From positions 3,625-67,624 of the forward strand of contig CAYRJA010000005.1 of NCBI GenBank assembly GCA_964424455.1: 64,000 nt of DNA, in the 5' to 3' direction. A program made the position numbers and the translations under genes. The notes under the pieces were generated by a model that saw only the letters and a program-made list of their open reading frames with translations, was not told the origin of the DNA and did no database searches. Below are positions 63,201-64,000 of the stretch, one piece after another (the first letter of the stretch is position 1; every line of letters starts with the position of its first letter). This stretch comes from CAYRJA01 sp964424455 (GTDB lineage: Bacteria > Bacteroidota > Bacteroidia > Chitinophagales > UBA10324).

Positions 63201-64000
63201 CCTTGCACCGGATACTTATACTGTAACAGTTACTGATAAAAACAATTGTCAGTCAGTAGTTTCGGGAACAGTTACTCAGCCGCAGCAACTGATACTAAAT
63301 ACAACAGGTAACCTGACTACATGTGGCAATTCAAACGGAAGTATTAAATTGAATGTTAATGGAGGAACAGCGCCATTTACTTATTTATGGAGTAACGGTT
63401 CAACAACAGAAGACCTTACGAATATTTCAGCAGGATTATATTTGATAACTGTCACAGACAGTAATAATTGCAAGTCAAATTCATCAGTTTCTATTTCAGA
63501 TATTTCAGGTCCTGTATTGACTTACACATTATATAATGCAACTTGCGGATATGCCAATGGAGCAATTGATTTATCGGTGACGAGCGGAGTAAGCCCCTAT
63601 CAATATAATTGGAGTAATTCGGAGCTAACAAAGGATATATCCAGCCTGAGCACAGGAACTTATACTGTTACAGTTTCAGATGCAAATAATTGTACAAAGG
63701 AATTGGCTGTAGTAATCAATAACATCGGTATGCCTACTGTCACTAATCTTTCAGCCCAAACCTGTCAGGGCGTGGCATACAATCTTCCATGGGGCGGAAC
63801 GGCGAGTACGGACGGAGTTTACTCACACACATACCAGACAGTAAACAGTTGTGATAGTATTGTAAATATCACTCTGACGGTTAATTCTACATACATCACT
63901 AATCTGACTGCCCAGATTTGTGACGGACAATCATATACTTTACCGTGGGGCGGAACTGTAACAGCAGCAAATACTTATTCCAATACTTATCAAACCGCAA
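54253..64000 (+). CDS. Giant secreted SprB-repeat adhesin (partial, 5' part)
   Basis: An open frame of at least 3,249 codons running off the window. TTG at 54253 gives a good signal peptide (hydrophobic core, then SLPVFAQ); no in-frame ATG lies before the core. Domains: a CUB-like domain (about residues 38-145, CGGTFYDSGG to GWVATISC), two NDNCSGA-headed domains (about 146-290 and 296-440), a Cys/Trp-rich region (about 440-636), then about 34 SprB-type repeats of about 74 residues (core C-N-G-x-x-T-G-S-I-x-L-x-V-x-GG-x-x-P-Y-x-Y-x-WSNG). From 63730 a second repeat type begins (TNLSAQTCQGVAYNLPWGG). SprB proteins are T9SS cargo used in gliding and adhesion. The sorting domain must lie beyond the window. 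Confidence 0.9.
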   Translation, partial: MINFFTRFYLFLYVCVIVLMMTASLPVFAQSYNMKNGQINTCGGTFYDSGGPSNKYGTNENFTLTFCSNSPGQTIKVVFTNFNTRSNAGVLTIYDGVNASGTLIGSYSGNLGSGGPTVTATSGCLTFNFKSNNSSTATGWVATISCVTVPSNDNCSGATPLPVNSICNYTTSSNLNATNSSSVPAPGCGGYSGGDVWFSFVVPSTGIAHIKTKAMTVTDGAMALYSGTCGSLSLITCNNNGVGNGLMPDIVQSGLTPGQTLYIRSWDNGNKVFGDFGICITSVNCGCPNGGIPPVNDNCSGAQNVGTLPTPAACPASGIGNAVTIDGSNICATASNPYSAQNSCNPSGNQATPAADVWYKFVMTGSKLNVSLSGGLTQPNIAIYSGSSCTNLIGRGCAIGNNSGLTTSFKALEPGTYWMQVSGGNLNDQCDFTLRISNDNDCSACVKGTSFTANPAPVNGVYQPGTTVNFCLTVNDYNQTSINWLHGIVPKFAEGWDLSTFQAISMPPSCDGHGYWSYYNSTITGYERGLVVGPGFFYESNLGEPNGVNGNGNNNCCWDSNPGNNYGDNNSSNLCDWTFCWSITTKPLNQCVQGASLNVDVYKYGDGQSGSWTSFACDGDPPNTLYAVMQCCPNPVVTPVNANCGSADGTATALGGNFGPWSYQWYNGSNNLIRTSATVNGADQITGLAYGNYYVVATNSLGCAATTSFSISQSGSLPIPYVKSDVSCNGNTDGIITINVTGGVAPYNYQWANGAATSVLSSLVQGTYAVTVSDAGTCTGSVSVVINEPAVLSVLSTQTNVLCFGNSTGSINLNASGGNVPYTYKWSNGLSTQNLSGLSSGTYTVTVTDSKGCSATGSSIITQPASPLSLAAVPVNVLCNGENTGEINIIPSGGVPNYTYSWSNGTSAKDLMNIIAGTYTVTVQDANNCSDISTNTVTQPSALSLSYSQVNVKCYGDASGNIYLTPSGGTPNYTYTWSNGAVTQDLTNVVAGTYTVTVNDANNCTFVQPFTITENPLITLSAIPSSAKCGKANGAIDLSVAGGVPPYTYLWSNNAVTQDITNVPAGNYSVTVTGASGCTKDLSVSVSNIGSPVLSATSTDVTCNGGNNGSIDLTISGGTPPYTYNWSNGGNTEDIANLSADNYFVTVTDNNACKVTYNAAISEPSAISLATTIASAKCGNANGAVNLIVSGGTPAYTYHWDNGATVQNLTGILAGTYSVTVSDANACTANVYPSPAVSNINGPSVTASVSPVLCKGDSNGSVNLTVTDGTPGYTFSWSNGDAVRDLNNIAAGTYQVTVTDANGCSSLSVPPSIVPDPAIIDFAGTPVNSTCGNANGAVNVTTPTGGTPAYFYAWSNGTITKDLSNVLSGIYSLTVSDINNCVSVKSFTVNNIAGPDLNTIPSSVLCNGGSTGYINLSVSGGTPAFTYLWSNGSTLQNATGLGIGNYGVLVTDGNGCIANASASVSEPDVLSLSSSVVNTSCFGMNDGSIDVTVAGGIAPYLYQWSTGETSEDISGLLATDYSVTVTDANGCSAKLKSTVTEPQILTVDLTPVDATCGNNNGGVSLIAGGGSFPYIYKWSTGSTTQNINNLSPGLFSVTVTDVNGCEVNGNNTIINLPGPTLHPSITSSTCGYSNGMVNLNITGGASPFAYKWSNGQTDVNISGLAIGTYDVTVTDMNNCSSIASAVVNNIPGVTLTSSHVNVLCNSSATGSVDISTPIGTSPFSYSWNNGATTEDVQGLQIGVYSVTVTDANNCTDVTSATITEPPAITITYSQVNILCNGSSTGSIDLNVNGGVPPYNYSWSSSANTQDISNLAAGAYTVTVTDANNCTAIISVTISQPAILSLTTSKVDVLCNGESAGSIDLTVSGGVSPYVYQWMNGMFAEDITNIPAGNYMVTVTDANSCSAVTSVTITEPSSLIVNAVATNTTCGAANGSINLSVTGGNSPYVYRWDNGSTTQNISNLSAGNYVVSVTDNVNCLSVSTASISNTGGPSLSHLSVDVLCNGNATGSIDLQVSGGTSPYTFNWSNGAVTEDLSNIFAGNYTVTVTDFNNCIATDAVIIIEPAALSLLTNPVNILCNGNATGSIGLMVNGGSPGFTYQWSNSATTQNLTGISSGNYSVTVKDSHNCSTTASVNISQPAALITSLSKTDILCKGILTGGIDLTVNGGVNLYTYSWSNGNITEDISNLSAGLYSVTVTDANNCSVVSLTTITEPDILSLSSVQADVLCKGDMTGSIDLTVSGGTAPYSYSWSNGVQTEDLLNLFANIYSITVTDSHNCTADLSVVITEPDTLSAITSPVNVLCNGYSTGAVSLAVSGGIIPYTYTWSNGAMTKDITGIPEGIYSVTVNDANNCKYNTSATVTQPAQLNIIASPIDVLCNGNASGGVALSVTGGALGYRYNWSNGQASSGILNVLAGNYAVTVADANNCTITASAVVNEPLALTANSTATAILCNGDSSVITVSATGGTLPYTGTGVYTRASGTYNFTVTDANGCTASTSITIDEPLALTSNSIATAILCNEDSSVITVSATGGTLPYTGTGVYTRASGTYNFTVTDANGCTASTSITIDEPLALTANSIATAILCNGDSSVITVSATGGTLPYTGTGVYTRASGTYNFTVTDANGCTASTFVTVLEPAILSFSAVKSDIICFGGSTGEINLNVSGGTNPYKFNWSNGSTIENLTNISAGNYSVTITDSNGCRVYANETIIQNPDIVLSTSHSDATCGSSNGEVTLSVSGGVTPYTFGWSNGSSSQNLNNVNAGNYQVTVTDGKGCFKTGTESVSNSGAPVLTHSSVHENCNGEHIGSISLTVNGGTAPYSYNWSNNDTTENLTNLSAGNYAVTVTDANHCIATDNITITEPADINITSIQINSTCGYANGAIDITVSGGTAPYAYYWSNSAITEDINNTLSGTYTVTITDQNGCTASTAIQVNNTDGPTASVTVNNVKCYGLNTGSVTVSAVGGTAPYSYKWSTGSGFPTIFALAPDTYTVTVTDKNNCQSVVSGTVTQPQQLILNTTGNLTTCGNSNGSIKLNVNGGTAPFTYLWSNGSTTEDLTNISAGLYLITVTDSNNCKSNSSVSISDISGPVLTYTLYNATCGYANGAIDLSVTSGVSPYQYNWSNSELTKDISSLSTGTYTVTVSDANNCTKELAVVINNIGMPTVTNLSAQTCQGVAYNLPWGGTASTDGVYSHTYQTVNSCDSIVNITLTVNSTYITNLTAQICDGQSYTLPWGGTVTAANTYSNTYQTA
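61503..62150 (+). repeat. Near-identical tandem copies of a 198-bp SprB-type unit
   Basis: Within the giant adhesin gene, units of exactly 198 bp (66 residues) starting near 61562, 61760 and 61958 differ at only a few bases; the shared core encodes TATAILCN, SSVITVSATGG and YTRASGTYNFTVTDANG. All other repeats in the gene are far more diverged and longer (about 222-228 bp) and keep a WSNG motif that these copies lack. This indicates a recent duplication and a site of likely copy-number change. Confidence 0.85.

Noticed and set aside
56160..63720. Regularly spaced repeats suggesting a CRISPR-like or satellite array
   Set aside because: The period is about 222-228 bp, the units are diverged at DNA level and the plus frame stays open with a conserved protein motif, so they are coding SprB-type repeats.

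Overview
The window looks like part of the chromosome of an uncultured member of the Bacteroidota, probably the Chitinophagia/Sphingobacteriia side. The evidence is type IX secretion (T9SS) sorting domains, SprB-type adhesin repeats, a Bat aerotolerance operon, Bacteroidota-style promoters (TTTG-N19-TAnnTTTG, perfect at 3502-3532), an HYC_CC_PP/TonB/HMA metal module, AT-rich DNA and frequent TTG/GTG starts. I recognised no tRNA, rRNA or CRISPR array.

Layout. (1) 1-7037: a compact mobile element that I read as a tailless, membrane-containing provirus. It has a run of tiny single-TM proteins, a beta-rich capsid-like protein with its own terminator hairpin, a short packaging-type ATPase, a SET-domain protein, an HTH protein, a DEDDy exonuclease and several inverted repeats. 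Its left end lies outside the window. (2) 7329-9497: a T9SS-secreted repeat protein, then a REP-like triple-hairpin element. (3) 9498-17906: moxR, a DUF58 gene and the Bat genes. (4) 17971-22015: a copper/heavy-metal uptake and SCO assembly module. (5) 22021-30167: housekeeping genes (RDD protein, phosphodiesterase, ABC exporter, heptose-kinase-like PfkB protein, aminotransferase, RdgB, and an ECF sigma factor with a membrane-anchored barrel protein).

(6) 30194-54044 is the most notable region: a nearly complete anaerobic aromatic degradation island. The minus-strand operon starts at 47330 with all four subunits of an ATP-dependent class I benzoyl-CoA reductase (bcrC-B-A-D). An acyl/aryl-CoA ligase follows, then an extra HgdB-like subunit and an unusual fusion of a ketopantoate-reductase domain to a BcrA/HgdC-type activator ATPase. 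The rest encodes a thiolase, 6-hydroxycyclohexene-carbonyl-CoA dehydrogenase (had), a T9SS-secreted protein, the ring hydrolase (oah/bamA), dienoyl-CoA hydratase (dch) and a hydroxyacyl-CoA dehydrogenase/enoyl-CoA hydratase fusion. Together these would take benzoyl-CoA through ring reduction, hydration, oxidation, ring opening and beta-oxidation towards glutaryl-CoA and acetyl-CoA.

The divergent plus-strand operon (47497-54044) encodes a MobA-like protein, XdhC, a hemerythrin, an SDR and a 4-hydroxybenzoyl-CoA reductase whose [2Fe-2S] and molybdenum subunits are fused. This enzyme would feed phenolic acids into benzoyl-CoA. The shared intergenic region carries two 14-bp palindromes resembling Fnr/Crp sites, placed as if to activate bcrC. 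From general knowledge this pathway is not a usual Bacteroidota trait, so the island is the leading discovery candidate. No ferredoxin or ferredoxin reductase for the benzoyl-CoA reductase is in the window.

(7) 54253-64000: the 5' part of a giant secreted adhesin (over 3,200 codons, running off the window) with a CUB-like domain and about 34 SprB-type repeats, three of which are near-identical 198-bp tandem copies. Across the whole window the near-palindrome CTGTWACAG and its octamers recur far more often than base composition predicts.
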